From JBLFWJ01 sp047611425 (GTDB lineage Bacteria; Bacteroidota; Bacteroidia; UBA10329), in assembly GCA_047611425.1 (NCBI GenBank), contig JBLFWJ010000015.1, positions 1 to 31,921 of the forward strand: DNA of 31,921 nucleotides. The letters are read 5' to 3'. How positions within the stretch are numbered: the first letter of the stretch is position 1; every line of letters starts with the position of its first letter. The translations under genes were made by a program, and so were the position numbers. Shown here in pieces: positions 8,069 to 16,050 of this stretch. The notes under the pieces were generated by a model. The model worked only from the letters and a program-made list of their open reading frames with translations, did no database searches and had not been told where the DNA came from.

Positions 8069-10837
8069 TTGAACATCCTCAGAAAAAATATTAAGCACTC
8101 GTCTCTGCTTCTACTGCTCGTTCTGCTAGCCAGTTGTTCCACTAAAAAGAAGGGGCTTCTGAATAGAGCGTACCACAATGTTACCGCCAAATACAATGGC
8201 TACTTCAATGGTCGTGAGAGTCAAAAAGAGGGCGTTGTAGCCTTGAACAAAGCGAACAAGGACAACTTTGAAGAAATCCTAAGTATCTATCCACTCGGAA
8301 CGAAAGCAGATGCTCAGTCGGTTTATCCACAGATGGATCGGGCGATTGAAAAGGCTTCTGTTGTGATTAAGAAGCACTCGATGCTAATCAAAGGCAAGGA
8401 GTACTGTAATTGGATCGATGATAGTTATCTGCTAATTGGTAAATCACACTTTTACAAGCGGGATCTTATGGCCAGTCATGAGATCTTCACCTACATGGTG
8501 AAACAGTACAAAGACAAAAAGAGCCGGTATGACGGCCACTTGTGGTTGATCCGAGCTAATATTGAACTTCTTCGATTTAAGGATGGGGAAAAAGAAATCC
8601 TCCTACTGGAACAAGATGAAAAACTGCCTAAAAAGAAAAAGGTTGAATTGGCTGTTGCCACTGCTGAGTACTACATAAAGCAAGCTGACTACAACATGGC
8701 CATTCCTAAGTTGGAGGCTGCTCTCGAAGTCAGTAAAAGAGGGAAGCAGCGAAACCGGATGAATTACATCCTAGGGCAGTTGTATCAAGAAAAGGATGAT
8801 GACCGTGCGAGCGAGTACTTCACCAAGGTGATCAAGAGAAATACGCCTTACGACATGGAATTCAATGCTCGAATCAATCGTGCGTTAATGGCCAGTGCAG
8901 CCAGCGGAAATCTTGCAAGCATTAAGAAGGAATTGAAAAAGATGTCGCGTGATGACAAGAACGCAGACTATCTCGATCGCATCTATTTCGCAATGGCGGA
9001 TATTGCCAAAGACGAAGAAGATATTCCTTTAGCTAAAAAGTACTTGACCAGGAGTATTCAGGCAAGCACAAACAATCCGGTTCAGAAGGCCATATCGTAT
9101 TTCACGATGGCAGACATCTTGTTTGAAGAACGGGACTATCCGGATGCTGCGGCATATTATGATAGTTCGATGACTGCGCTTCCGGAGGAACACAAGCAGT
9201 TTGATCGTGTAAAAGCGCAACGTGATAATCTAGCTGACCTGATCAAGAATTTGGACATCATCGCTCATCAAGACAGTATGATTCTGCTTTCTGGCATGAG
9301 TGATTCTGAGATTGATGATATTATTGCTGATATTATTCGAGGCGTAGTTCAAGAGGAAGAACAAGCTGCGGTTTTGGCTTTAAATGAAGGTGCGAACTCA
9401 CAACAACAAGACCAACCGCGTTCCATTGGAGGGTCGGGCTGGTATTATTACAACCAAACTGCAAAAAGCTATGGCGTTCAAGAATTTAAGAATAAGTGGG
9501 GTGAGCGTGTATTGGAGGACAACTGGCGCAGAAGAAACAAGCAAAGCACTGCTATTTCAGGAGAAGATGATGAATTTGCAGGAATGGACGACTCGACCGC
9601 CACGGAACTAAAGAAAACACCTGAATATTATCTTCAAAATGTTCCGAGAACAGAAGGTGCTATTGACAGTGCCTATATTGCTTTAGAAGGTGCCCTTTAT
9701 AATTTAGGTGTGATATATAAGGATCAGATCGGTGACCTAGAAAGGTCTATTGAGTCATTCCAATCTTACTTAGAACGATTTCCAAATGGCAGGTATGCCT
9801 TAGAAACCTATTACCAGTTGTACTTGCTTGGCATCCAAGCTGGTCGACCAGAACTATCGGCCAAATACAAGCAAAAAGTCATTTCAGAATACCCTGATTC
9901 CGACTACGCCAAAATTCTAACGGATCCAACTTATTTAGCAAAGCTGGAAGCCATGAAAGGTGAGTTGGCAAGAATCTATCAGCGGGCGTATGAGAATTAT
10001 CAAGAAGGTGAATATGAACTTACCCTTGCCGGTTGCGATACTGCATTAGTAGCTTTCGAAAAGGATGAGTTGGTGCCAAAATTCGATTTGCTGAAAGCAA
10101 TGGCTATTGGAAAAACGGATCGTCTTATTGCATATCGCAGAGCTCTGGAAGGTGTGGTAGCAAAGTACCCAGCAACTCCTGAAAAAGATAAAGCTGAAGA
10201 ATTGCTTGGCTATGTAAAAGAAATGATGGGTGAAGGTCCTTCTAAAACTGAAGGTGCCGAAGCTGAAAAATCTGGAAAGGAAAAAGGCAAAGGCGATGAG
10301 CCTGAAAAGGGCAGCAAAAAAGGAGAAACGAGTTCCAAAGAAAAGCCGGGACCTGAGGAGAAAGAAAAACCAAAAGAGTCTGAAAAACCGAAAGAAGAAT
10401 CTGAAACTGAAACTGAAGCGGCTGCCAGCGACAGTATAGCGGCCGCAGAGGCAGCTGCAGCTCTAGAGTATGAATTCGTGGAAACAGACAAGCATTTCTA
10501 TCTACTAGTGGTAACTAATCCTGAATTGGATACACGCATATTGCAAACCAGCTTATCAGATTTTAACGGGGAATTCTTCTCGCTTGAGCGGTTGAGTATT
10601 AAGACTGCCAAGCTGGGCCGTGAAATGAATATGGTTTACGTTAGAGGGTTCAAGGAGCTGAAAAAGTGCAAAGACTATTTCACTGCCATAGAAGGTAACA
10701 ATGAGGTTTTGACTGAACTTGCTCCGCAGGATTTCAAGCAATTCGTCATCTCCCAACCAAACTTTACCAAGTTCTTCTCCGACCGAAATATTGAGCGTTA
10801 CGAAACCTTCTTCAACGAGAACTACACTTTTGAGTAA
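8069..10837 (+). CDS. sprE: T9SS lipoprotein PorW/SprE, TPR-rich
   Basis: About 922 residues. The start is placed at TTG 8069, giving MNILRKNIKHSSLLLLLVLLASC, a proper lipoprotein signal with lipobox LASC; no in-frame ATG exists upstream. The mature N-terminus (CSTKKKGLLNRAYHNVTAKYNGYFNG) is the hallmark of SprE/PorW proteins, outer-membrane lipoproteins required for type IX secretion and gliding. A long array of TPR-like helices follows, including 'AMADIAKDEEDIPLAKKYL' and 'DRSIESFQSYLERFPNG'-like motifs. Then comes a Lys/Glu/Ser-rich low-complexity linker (10220-10430) and a compact C-terminal domain (10470-10837). The linker is probably disordered. An alternative start at TTG 8039 would add only 10 residues. 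The gene could support secretion of the two T9SS cargo proteins in the window. Confidence 0.87.
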   Translation: MNILRKNIKHSSLLLLLVLLASCSTKKKGLLNRAYHNVTAKYNGYFNGRESQKEGVVALNKANKDNFEEILSIYPLGTKADAQSVYPQMDRAIEKASVVIKKHSMLIKGKEYCNWIDDSYLLIGKSHFYKRDLMASHEIFTYMVKQYKDKKSRYDGHLWLIRANIELLRFKDGEKEILLLEQDEKLPKKKKVELAVATAEYYIKQADYNMAIPKLEAALEVSKRGKQRNRMNYILGQLYQEKDDDRASEYFTKVIKRNTPYDMEFNARINRALMASAASGNLASIKKELKKMSRDDKNADYLDRIYFAMADIAKDEEDIPLAKKYLTRSIQASTNNPVQKAISYFTMADILFEERDYPDAAAYYDSSMTALPEEHKQFDRVKAQRDNLADLIKNLDIIAHQDSMILLSGMSDSEIDDIIADIIRGVVQEEEQAAVLALNEGANSQQQDQPRSIGGSGWYYYNQTAKSYGVQEFKNKWGERVLEDNWRRRNKQSTAISGEDDEFAGMDDSTATELKKTPEYYLQNVPRTEGAIDSAYIALEGALYNLGVIYKDQIGDLERSIESFQSYLERFPNGRYALETYYQLYLLGIQAGRPELSAKYKQKVISEYPDSDYAKILTDPTYLAKLEAMKGELARIYQRAYENYQEGEYELTLAGCDTALVAFEKDELVPKFDLLKAMAIGKTDRLIAYRRALEGVVAKYPATPEKDKAEELLGYVKEMMGEGPSKTEGAEAEKSGKEKGKGDEPEKGSKKGETSSKEKPGPEEKEKPKESEKPKEESETETEAAASDSIAAAEAAAALEYEFVETDKHFYLLVVTNPELDTRILQTSLSDFNGEFFSLERLSIKTAKLGREMNMVYVRGFKELKKCKDYFTAIEGNNEVLTELAPQDFKQFVISQPNFTKFFSDRNIERYETFFNENYTFE

Positions 10838-10873
10838 TCGTTTAATCGGTGAAGGAACTTTAATCACCTGAAG

Positions 10874-11407
10874 GTGTTATATCCATTCAAGATTTCTTTA
10901 GCACTTGTCTTGGCTTTGACCCAGATAAGTTGCTCGCAATCAGATACGACCATGGCAAAATTAAATGTGGGTGATGTAGCCCCAAACTTCGAATTGAATG
11001 ACGCGAACAACAACATTGTCAAGCTTTCGGATTATCGAGGAAAGAAGAATGTTGTGGTTTACTTCTATCCAAAAGATGATACTCCCGGCTGCACTGCCCA
11101 GGCATGTTCGTTTAGAGATAACTACGAAGACTTTGCCGGAGTTGGAGCTGAAGTAATTGGAATTAGCAGCGATGGTGCTGTTTCGCATCAAGGGTTTGCT
11201 GGTAAATATGAATTGCCATTCGTTCTATTGAGTGATCCAAAAGGAGAAGCACGCAAAGCATACGATGCGTACGACTTATTCGGAATGATCCCTGGCCGGG
11301 TCACGTTTGTCATTAATATGGAAGGAAAAGTCATCCATAAATTCGATTCTCAACTTAGCCCAACCAAGCATATTAAGGAAGCACTCAATATCCTGTCCGC
11401 GCAATAG
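10874..11407 (+). CDS. bcp: Peroxiredoxin of the PrxQ/BCP type, possibly lipoprotein
   Basis: The thioredoxin-like domain holds the motif TPGCTAQACSFRD with peroxidatic Cys73 and resolving Cys78 in the same helix, as in BCP/PrxQ. These enzymes reduce H2O2 and organic hydroperoxides using thioredoxin. The GTG start at 10874 gives a 177-residue form with a hydrophobic N-terminus ending in TQISC, compatible with a lipoprotein or secreted form. The internal ATG at 10952 (MAKLNVGDVAPNFEL) is where cytoplasmic BCP proteins usually begin. Both may be used; the sequence does not decide. It follows sprE after 36 nt, with a weak GGTGA/TCACC hairpin in the gap. Family call is sure; location is not. Confidence 0.9.
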   Translation: MLYPFKISLALVLALTQISCSQSDTTMAKLNVGDVAPNFELNDANNNIVKLSDYRGKKNVVVYFYPKDDTPGCTAQACSFRDNYEDFAGVGAEVIGISSDGAVSHQGFAGKYELPFVLLSDPKGEARKAYDAYDLFGMIPGRVTFVINMEGKVIHKFDSQLSPTKHIKEALNILSAQ

Positions 11408-11416
11408 ACAGGAACG

Positions 11417-11424
11417 TATATTTG
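11417..11424 (+). promoter_or_regulatory. Putative -7 element upstream of ompH-like gene
   Basis: TATATTTG fits TAnnTTTG exactly and lies 24 nt before the GTG start at 11449, so it could open the five-gene run that follows. A -33 partner is not obvious. Confidence 0.5.
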
Positions 11425-11448
11425 CCGCCCAATTTTAAATAAGTATTC

Positions 11449-12144
11449 GTGAAAAATCTATCCCCAATATTGAATGTAGTTCTGCTAATCGCAGTTGCTA
11501 TCCTGTATTTCTTCCACTTTTCTGGAAGTTCAGAAACTGAAGGTCCAACTGAGACCGTGAATATGGCAGCGGTTGACAGTCTGTCTCAGACTTTGAAAAT
11601 CACCTATGTAAACACAGATTCGATTTGGAGCAACTACAAATTGGTAGCTGATAAACTAAGCGTGTTGGAGAGCGAAAGAATAAAAGCGGAGCGAAAGGTG
11701 GCCAACAAAACAAGCAGCTTGGAAGCCCAATTGGGCGAGATGATGCAGGAGTTGCAATCCAAAGCTGGAGCATTGGAAGCCAGCATGCCAACTATGAACG
11801 AATCTATTCGAAACCTACGTTTGCAAGAATTACAGGATTTGGAAACCAATGCTCGTAGCTTCCAGATGAGCGCTGAGCAAGAAGTGATGGCACTTCGTGA
11901 GCGATTAGCGACCGACCTTATGCAAAAGGAAGGCAAAGATGCAGGTGAGATTACGACCAAAATCAAAGACTATCTTAAAGAGTACAACGAGACGCACAAA
12001 TTCACGTACATTTTGGCTTATGCCGAAGGTGGTGGAATCCTATTAGGGGACGAAGCATTAGACATCACATCTGATGTTGTTGGTGAATTGAATCACAGAT
12101 ACGACATCGAGAATCCTCCTGCTGAGGAAGGCGAAGAAGATTGA
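11449..12144 (+). CDS. OmpH/Skp-like periplasmic coiled-coil protein
   Basis: The 231-residue protein has an uncleaved or cleavable N-terminal hydrophobic helix (NVVLLIAVAILYFFHF) and 'KITYVNTDSIWSNYKL', the strand-helix opening typical of OmpH/Skp chaperones. Long charged helices follow (about 75-165), forming the tentacle-like coiled coil. The stretch 'FTYILAYAEGGGILLGDEALDIT' matches the family's terminal strand and helix. Skp-type proteins hold unfolded outer-membrane proteins in the periplasm. The tail is acidic (PPAEEGEED). Start: GTG at 11449, as no ATG is available before the hydrophobic helix. The TGA stop overlaps the ATG of the next gene by one base, so the two are probably co-translated. 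Confidence 0.85.
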   Translation: MKNLSPILNVVLLIAVAILYFFHFSGSSETEGPTETVNMAAVDSLSQTLKITYVNTDSIWSNYKLVADKLSVLESERIKAERKVANKTSSLEAQLGEMMQELQSKAGALEASMPTMNESIRNLRLQELQDLETNARSFQMSAEQEVMALRERLATDLMQKEGKDAGEITTKIKDYLKEYNETHKFTYILAYAEGGGILLGDEALDITSDVVGELNHRYDIENPPAEEGEED

Positions 12145-13115
12145 TGTCCGGCCTAACGGCATTTTTCCGATTGATCAGGTTTACCAATCTGATCATTATA
12201 GCATTGATCATTTTCTTGACCAGATTCTGTTTGGTCAGCCCGCTTTCGGACTTGATGGGCATACCCGCTTGTCTAACTGATCTTCATTGGTATTTGATTA
12301 CGCTGGCAACCGTAGCAATCGCAGCATCCGGCAATGTGATCAACGACATAATGGATCAAGACATTGATGCCATTAACAAGCCAGGTAGGTTAATAGTTGG
12401 CAAAATGATTTCGGAGAATACCTCTTGGAACATTTTTTACGGCTTGACTATTATTGGCCTTGTCTCAGGAATTTGGGTAGCTGAATTAGTTTCAAGCGAT
12501 TACCACGGAATGGTCTTCATATTCTGCTCTGGCAGTTTATGGTTCTATGCCCAACACTTCAAAGGACAATTTCTGATCGGAAACCTGACCATCGCTTTAC
12601 TTGGTGCCTTGGTTCTATTGGTTCCATTCTTTATGGAGTACCGCTGCACCATGGATAACGAAACCATCGCTAAAGCTGTGTCTAATCATGGTGGCAGAAT
12701 AACGTTTCCATGGCAAGGATTCATTTTCATGTTTGCTGGGTTTTCATTCGTGACCACATTGATCCGAGAGATCATTAAAGACATGCAAGACATGGATGGC
12801 GATCGAAACGAAGGAGCCAACACAATTCCAATAGCTCTTGGTTTTTCTGGGGCCAAGTGGATCTCGATCCTTTTGACAATCACTTTAATGGTCGGAGTTG
12901 GAATGATGCAATCCATCCGCTTTAGTTCTGGTGATCAGATTACATTTTACTATTTGATAGCTGGCGTTCAAATCCCAACATTAGTGTTGATTGTCCTCCT
13001 TTTCACAGGGCAAATTCCGAGCGATATGAAAGCCCCTAGCAAATTGGTGAAACTCATTATGCTTGGAGGAATCTTATCCATGTTAACCCTTCGATACAGT
13101 TTCTTGAATGCTTGA
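12144..13115 (+). CDS. UbiA-family prenyltransferase
   Basis: The 323-residue polytopic membrane protein (eight or nine helices) carries both UbiA aspartate motifs. The first, NDIMDQDIDAINKPGR, has Asp68, Asp71 and Asp75. The second, IKDMQDMDGDRNEGANTIP, precedes the fifth helix. These bind Mg and a prenyl diphosphate donor. Bacteroidota homologues are often labelled geranylgeranylglycerol-phosphate geranylgeranyltransferase, but the acceptor is not established; menaquinone (MenA) and haem O (CtaB) roles are less likely from the motif context but not excluded. Start at ATG 12144, overlapping the previous stop in TGATG. The downstream maf gene starts 8 nt before its end. Confidence 0.85.
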   Translation: MSGLTAFFRLIRFTNLIIIALIIFLTRFCLVSPLSDLMGIPACLTDLHWYLITLATVAIAASGNVINDIMDQDIDAINKPGRLIVGKMISENTSWNIFYGLTIIGLVSGIWVAELVSSDYHGMVFIFCSGSLWFYAQHFKGQFLIGNLTIALLGALVLLVPFFMEYRCTMDNETIAKAVSNHGGRITFPWQGFIFMFAGFSFVTTLIREIIKDMQDMDGDRNEGANTIPIALGFSGAKWISILLTITLMVGVGMMQSIRFSSGDQITFYYLIAGVQIPTLVLIVLLFTGQIPSDMKAPSKLVKLIMLGGILSMLTLRYSFLNA

Positions 13116-13695
13116 CCTGACTGATCATCCTCTAATACTTGCCTCTGCTTCTCCAAGAAGAAAATGGCTATTAAGCGAACTTGGATTACCGTTTAAAACG
13201 GAACCAAGAAACGCAGAAGAGACTTACGGGCCGGAGTTGAAGCGTCACGAAATTCCCGAGTTTTTGGCAAGCAAAAAAGCCGATGCTTTTAGTGAGGATG
13301 AGTTTGACGATGGCAAGATCGTTCTGACCTCAGACACCATCGTTTGGATCAACGGCTATGAATTGAATAAACCGAAAGATGAAGTCGAAGCCAAGCTTAT
13401 GCTTCAATCATTAAGCGGTGCTCAACACGAAGTTTATACCGGAATCTGCCTTCGCTGGAAAGGAAATCGAATCGTTGATCACGACCTTACCAAGGTTCAA
13501 TTCAAAGAACTGACAGAAGCTGAAATCGATTACTACATCGCCACATATTCTCCAATGGACAAAGCCGGGGCCTACGGCATTCAAGAGTGGATCGGGTATA
13601 TCGGAATAGAGAAAATTGAAGGCTGCTACTTTAACGTGATGGGCCTACCTTTAAGAAAGGTTTATTCAGGCCTAAAGCAGATTCTAGATCAATGA
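13108..13695 (+). CDS. maf: Maf family nucleotide pyrophosphatase
   Basis: The 195-residue protein has the Maf/HAM1-like fold signatures: ILASASPRRKWLLSELGLPF near the N-terminus (nucleotide-binding SxSPRR), the metal-binding VLTSDTIVW with catalytic Asp, and KPKDEVEAKLMLQSLSG. Maf enzymes hydrolyse non-canonical or surplus nucleoside triphosphates to monophosphates; the SPRR-type signature suggests the dTTP/UTP-preferring branch, which is an inference. The ATG at 13108 lies within the end of the prenyltransferase gene (8-nt overlap) and its TGA overlaps the next ATG (ATGA), so translation is probably coupled on both sides. Confidence 0.92.
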   Translation: MLDLTDHPLILASASPRRKWLLSELGLPFKTEPRNAEETYGPELKRHEIPEFLASKKADAFSEDEFDDGKIVLTSDTIVWINGYELNKPKDEVEAKLMLQSLSGAQHEVYTGICLRWKGNRIVDHDLTKVQFKELTEAEIDYYIATYSPMDKAGAYGIQEWIGYIGIEKIEGCYFNVMGLPLRKVYSGLKQILDQ

Positions 13696-14738
13696 CCCCA
13701 TTGCATGATGTGGCAGAGCAAAACGCTTCCATTCGGGAGGGGTTAGACAATGCCATTTCTCGCGTGCTGAACTCAGGAACGTTCGTTGGCGGATCAGAAG
13801 TAAAGCAATTAGAAAAGTCCTTTTCAGAATACATCGGAATTGGTCATTGCATTGGAGTTGGTAACGCTACCGATGGATTTGAGATTGCCTTTAAAGCTTT
13901 GGACTTGCCTCCAAGTTCTGAAGTGATTATCCCGGCAAATGCCCACGTTTCTCCAGCACTGGCGGCATTGAATGCAGGCCTGAAACCAATTTTCTGTGAT
14001 GTTGATTCTGACAGATTATTGCTTTCTAAGAAGACAATCGAAGCTCAAATAACTTCAAAAACTAAAGCAGTAGTTGCGGTTCATCTTTACGGTCGAGTTT
14101 GCCCGATGGATGAAATCCTGCAATTATGCAAGGAGCACGATCTTATTCTAATCGAAGACTTTTCACAGGCGCAAGGAGCTTCGTTTAACGGGAGAAAAGT
14201 TGGCGCTTTTGGAACAATCAATGTTTGCAGTTTCTATCCCACTAAACCATTTGGTGGACTGGGAGACGGAGGAGCAATTACTACAAACGATAATTCATTA
14301 GCAGAGAAGTGTAGAAATCTTGCGCAGTACGGCTGGACAATTCGAGACAATACAAGGCTACAAGGACAGAACTCAAGGCTTGATGCTATTCAAGCGGCTG
14401 TCTTAAACGTGAAACTGCCTCATCTGGATAAGTGGAATGCTGACCGGATTTCGAAGGCGGAAAGCCTGATAGACGAGCTAATGTCAGCTGACCGTATTAC
14501 GACTGAAGAACTTCAAGAAGGAGACATTTGTCACCTTCTTCCTGTACGATCAGGGTCTCGTGATGTGCTGATTCAAAAGTTGGAAAACGCAGGGTTTGGT
14601 TATGGAATCCACTACCCTATTCCACTTCACCAGCAGGAATTATTTGCATTTGGCCAATCCCTTCCTGATTCCGAAAGGTGCTGCAATGAAGTGCTATCTA
14701 TTCCTTTGGATGACGGAATAATTGAAGTCTTGAAATGA
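13692..14738 (+). CDS. DegT/DnrJ/EryC1/StrS-type sugar aminotransferase
   Basis: The 348-residue PLP enzyme shows the family blocks: VLNSGTFVGGSEVKQLEKSF, GVGNATDGFEIAFKAL (phosphate-binding region), VHLYGRVCPMD, IEDFSQAQGA with Asp156 facing the pyridine nitrogen, and SFYPTKPFGGLGDGGAI with Lys185 forming the Schiff base. Such enzymes transaminate keto-sugar nucleotides to amino-sugars used in surface glycans. The natural substrate cannot be named. No sugar dehydratase or glycosyltransferase adjoins it in this run, which is unusual, because the family usually sits in polysaccharide clusters. Starts inside the maf stop (ATGA, 13692-13695) and ends in the same way with the next small gene. Confidence 0.93.
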   Translation: MTPLHDVAEQNASIREGLDNAISRVLNSGTFVGGSEVKQLEKSFSEYIGIGHCIGVGNATDGFEIAFKALDLPPSSEVIIPANAHVSPALAALNAGLKPIFCDVDSDRLLLSKKTIEAQITSKTKAVVAVHLYGRVCPMDEILQLCKEHDLILIEDFSQAQGASFNGRKVGAFGTINVCSFYPTKPFGGLGDGGAITTNDNSLAEKCRNLAQYGWTIRDNTRLQGQNSRLDAIQAAVLNVKLPHLDKWNADRISKAESLIDELMSADRITTEELQEGDICHLLPVRSGSRDVLIQKLENAGFGYGIHYPIPLHQQELFAFGQSLPDSERCCNEVLSIPLDDGIIEVLK

Positions 14739-14938
14739 AGAAAACACACAAGCAAGTTCTGTGTTTGGTGATGATTCTGATTGGGGCTAACAGCTGTCAG
14801 AAATGTCAAACCTGCACTAAAACCATTGGAGGTGTTGCTGGGAACTTTGTAGCAGAAACACGTGAGGTTTGTGATGACCAAGAGGCTACAACACTTGAGT
14901 TCTCATCATCCGGAACTACAGTTTGGAGCTGTGATTAG
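14735..14938 (+). CDS. Small Cys-rich lipoprotein, function unknown
   Basis: A 67-residue protein whose ATG overlaps the aminotransferase stop (ATGA, 14735-14738). A lipoprotein signal ends in IGANSC (Cys21 would be lipidated). The 46-residue mature part holds four more cysteines (24, 27, 46, 66), spaced as QKCQTCTK, REVCDD and VWSCD at the very end. Two disulfides in the periplasm or on the surface are likely. I recognise no family. The start overlap, clear signal sequence and stop before a palindrome all support a real gene although it is short. Confidence 0.7.
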   Translation: MKKTHKQVLCLVMILIGANSCQKCQTCTKTIGGVAGNFVAETREVCDDQEATTLEFSSSGTTVWSCD

Positions 14939-14941
14939 AAG

Positions 14942-14970
14942 ACCTAACAGGTTTTGAAAACCTATTAGGT
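14942..14970. repeat. Palindrome overlapping acyl-CoA reductase stop
   Basis: Arm ACCTAAcAGGTTTT (14942-14955) mirrors AAAACCTaTTAGGT (14957-14970) around a central G, with one C-A mismatch: 13 of 14 positions pair. It covers the minus-strand stop codon at 14965-14967. It lies between convergent genes and may work as a terminator, but no T tract follows on either strand. Very similar palindromes are, to my knowledge, widespread in Bacteroidota intergenic regions. Confidence 0.75.
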
Positions 14971-15999
14971 GTATAAACCTATCAAAAACTCCATCGTATC
15001 AATTCGATCTGAATAATCAGATAGACCCGGTTCCTGTGCTTTTCCAAAAGGAACTACCTCCACATTCAAATCCATTTTTGAAACCACACATTGAATCTGG
15101 CTTTCTTGATCTTTGAGGATCTGAGCCAAATCTTGTTGGTCATTGTATTTAATGAAGTGCAGCATTCCTACGGGACAGTGGATAGATATATCTTCCTTCA
15201 GCAGAAGAAATGCATTGTCCAAATGGACAACCTTCTCAACCAATAAAATGGCTTTGTGAAACTCGTAGTTGTTGTAATACTTTGAGTGATGCTGAATGGC
15301 TTCCCAAGGTTGCAATGCATCAAGAAACTTGACTAAATCATAATCGGCCGGCACGATTAACTGACTCACATTCCGGCATCCCAGTCCAAAATATCTGAAT
15401 ATATCTCGGCCCAAAGCCATTAAATCTTCACTAGATTCCGAACCATCCAAAACGGCAACCGAGCTTCTATTCTTTCGAATAATGTTCGGATACTTTCCGA
15501 AGTAGTATTCGAAATAACGGGCCGAATTATCTGATCCGGTTGCAATCACTGCTTCTAGGTTTTCAAACTTCCCTTCGGTAATGATAATCCTCTCTGCCAG
15601 TGTTGGGTTAATCTCAGAAATCGTTTTAACCAACATAGTTGGCAATTCAGCATCCAAGGTGGCACACTTTACCAAAGCCTTATTTCCGCTCAAAACGACA
15701 CATAAAAGGTCATGAAATCCAACCAATGGAATATTGCCAGCCATCACAACTCCAACGGTTTTCAAAGGTTCTTCGGTTGGAAGATTATACTCTAATAACC
15801 ATTTATCGAGCGCATCTTCCTTCAACATTTCTACGATAGCAGAAATTGCTGTAAGTACGTTCTCTTCTATAAACCAGCCGTTTCTAGCCTTGGCTCGAAG
15901 AATGGTTTCCTTCCATGCTTCAGAGCCTTCTCCACCAGCAACTTTGGATAGTCGTTTACCAAGTTCAACAAACGTAGATTTTCTCTCTTGCAGGTCCAT
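14965..15999 (-). CDS. LuxC-like acyl-CoA reductase
   Basis: The 344-residue protein has features of the LuxC/acyl-CoA reductase branch of the aldehyde dehydrogenase superfamily: the glycine-rich nucleotide region VVMAGNIPLVGFHDLL (84-99), LSGNKALVKC, VIATGSDNSARYFEYYFGKYP (151-171) and GLGCRN with candidate catalytic Cys208. It should reduce an acyl-CoA (or acyl-phosphopantetheine) to an aldehyde with NAD(P)H. It is shorter than Vibrio LuxC (about 480), lacking much of the N-terminal part, as is typical of the Bacteroidota version. No luciferase genes are near. ATG at 15999 lies 51 nt from the divergent ferredoxin ATG. The substrate is unknown. Confidence 0.85.
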   Translation of the reverse strand: MDLQERKSTFVELGKRLSKVAGGEGSEAWKETILRAKARNGWFIEENVLTAISAIVEMLKEDALDKWLLEYNLPTEEPLKTVGVVMAGNIPLVGFHDLLCVVLSGNKALVKCATLDAELPTMLVKTISEINPTLAERIIITEGKFENLEAVIATGSDNSARYFEYYFGKYPNIIRKNRSSVAVLDGSESSEDLMALGRDIFRYFGLGCRNVSQLIVPADYDLVKFLDALQPWEAIQHHSKYYNNYEFHKAILLVEKVVHLDNAFLLLKEDISIHCPVGMLHFIKYNDQQDLAQILKDQESQIQCVVSKMDLNVEVVPFGKAQEPGLSDYSDRIDTMEFLIGLYT

Positions 16000-16017
16000 A
16001 TTGGGGTGCTAACTTTG
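15988..16017 (+). promoter_or_regulatory. Putative promoter of dicluster ferredoxin
   Basis: TTG (15988-15990), 19-nt spacer, TAACTTTG (16010-16017): a good match to the Bacteroidota -33/-7 consensus. The -33 element lies inside the first codons of the divergent acyl-CoA reductase. The start of transcription would be near 16023, so the upstream in-frame ATG at 15988 cannot be used. Confidence 0.65.
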
Positions 16018-16050
16018 ACGCCCGAAAGTAGTAATCAAAGCAAGTCCATT

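Noticed and set aside
10210..10491. 93-codon minus-strand frame inside sprE
   Set aside because: It is the antisense of the Lys/Glu-rich linker, giving Ser/Phe/Ala-rich low-complexity protein; a composition artefact.
10838..10873. GGTGA/TCACC hairpin as terminator after sprE
   Set aside because: Only 5 bp with an 11-nt loop and no T tract.
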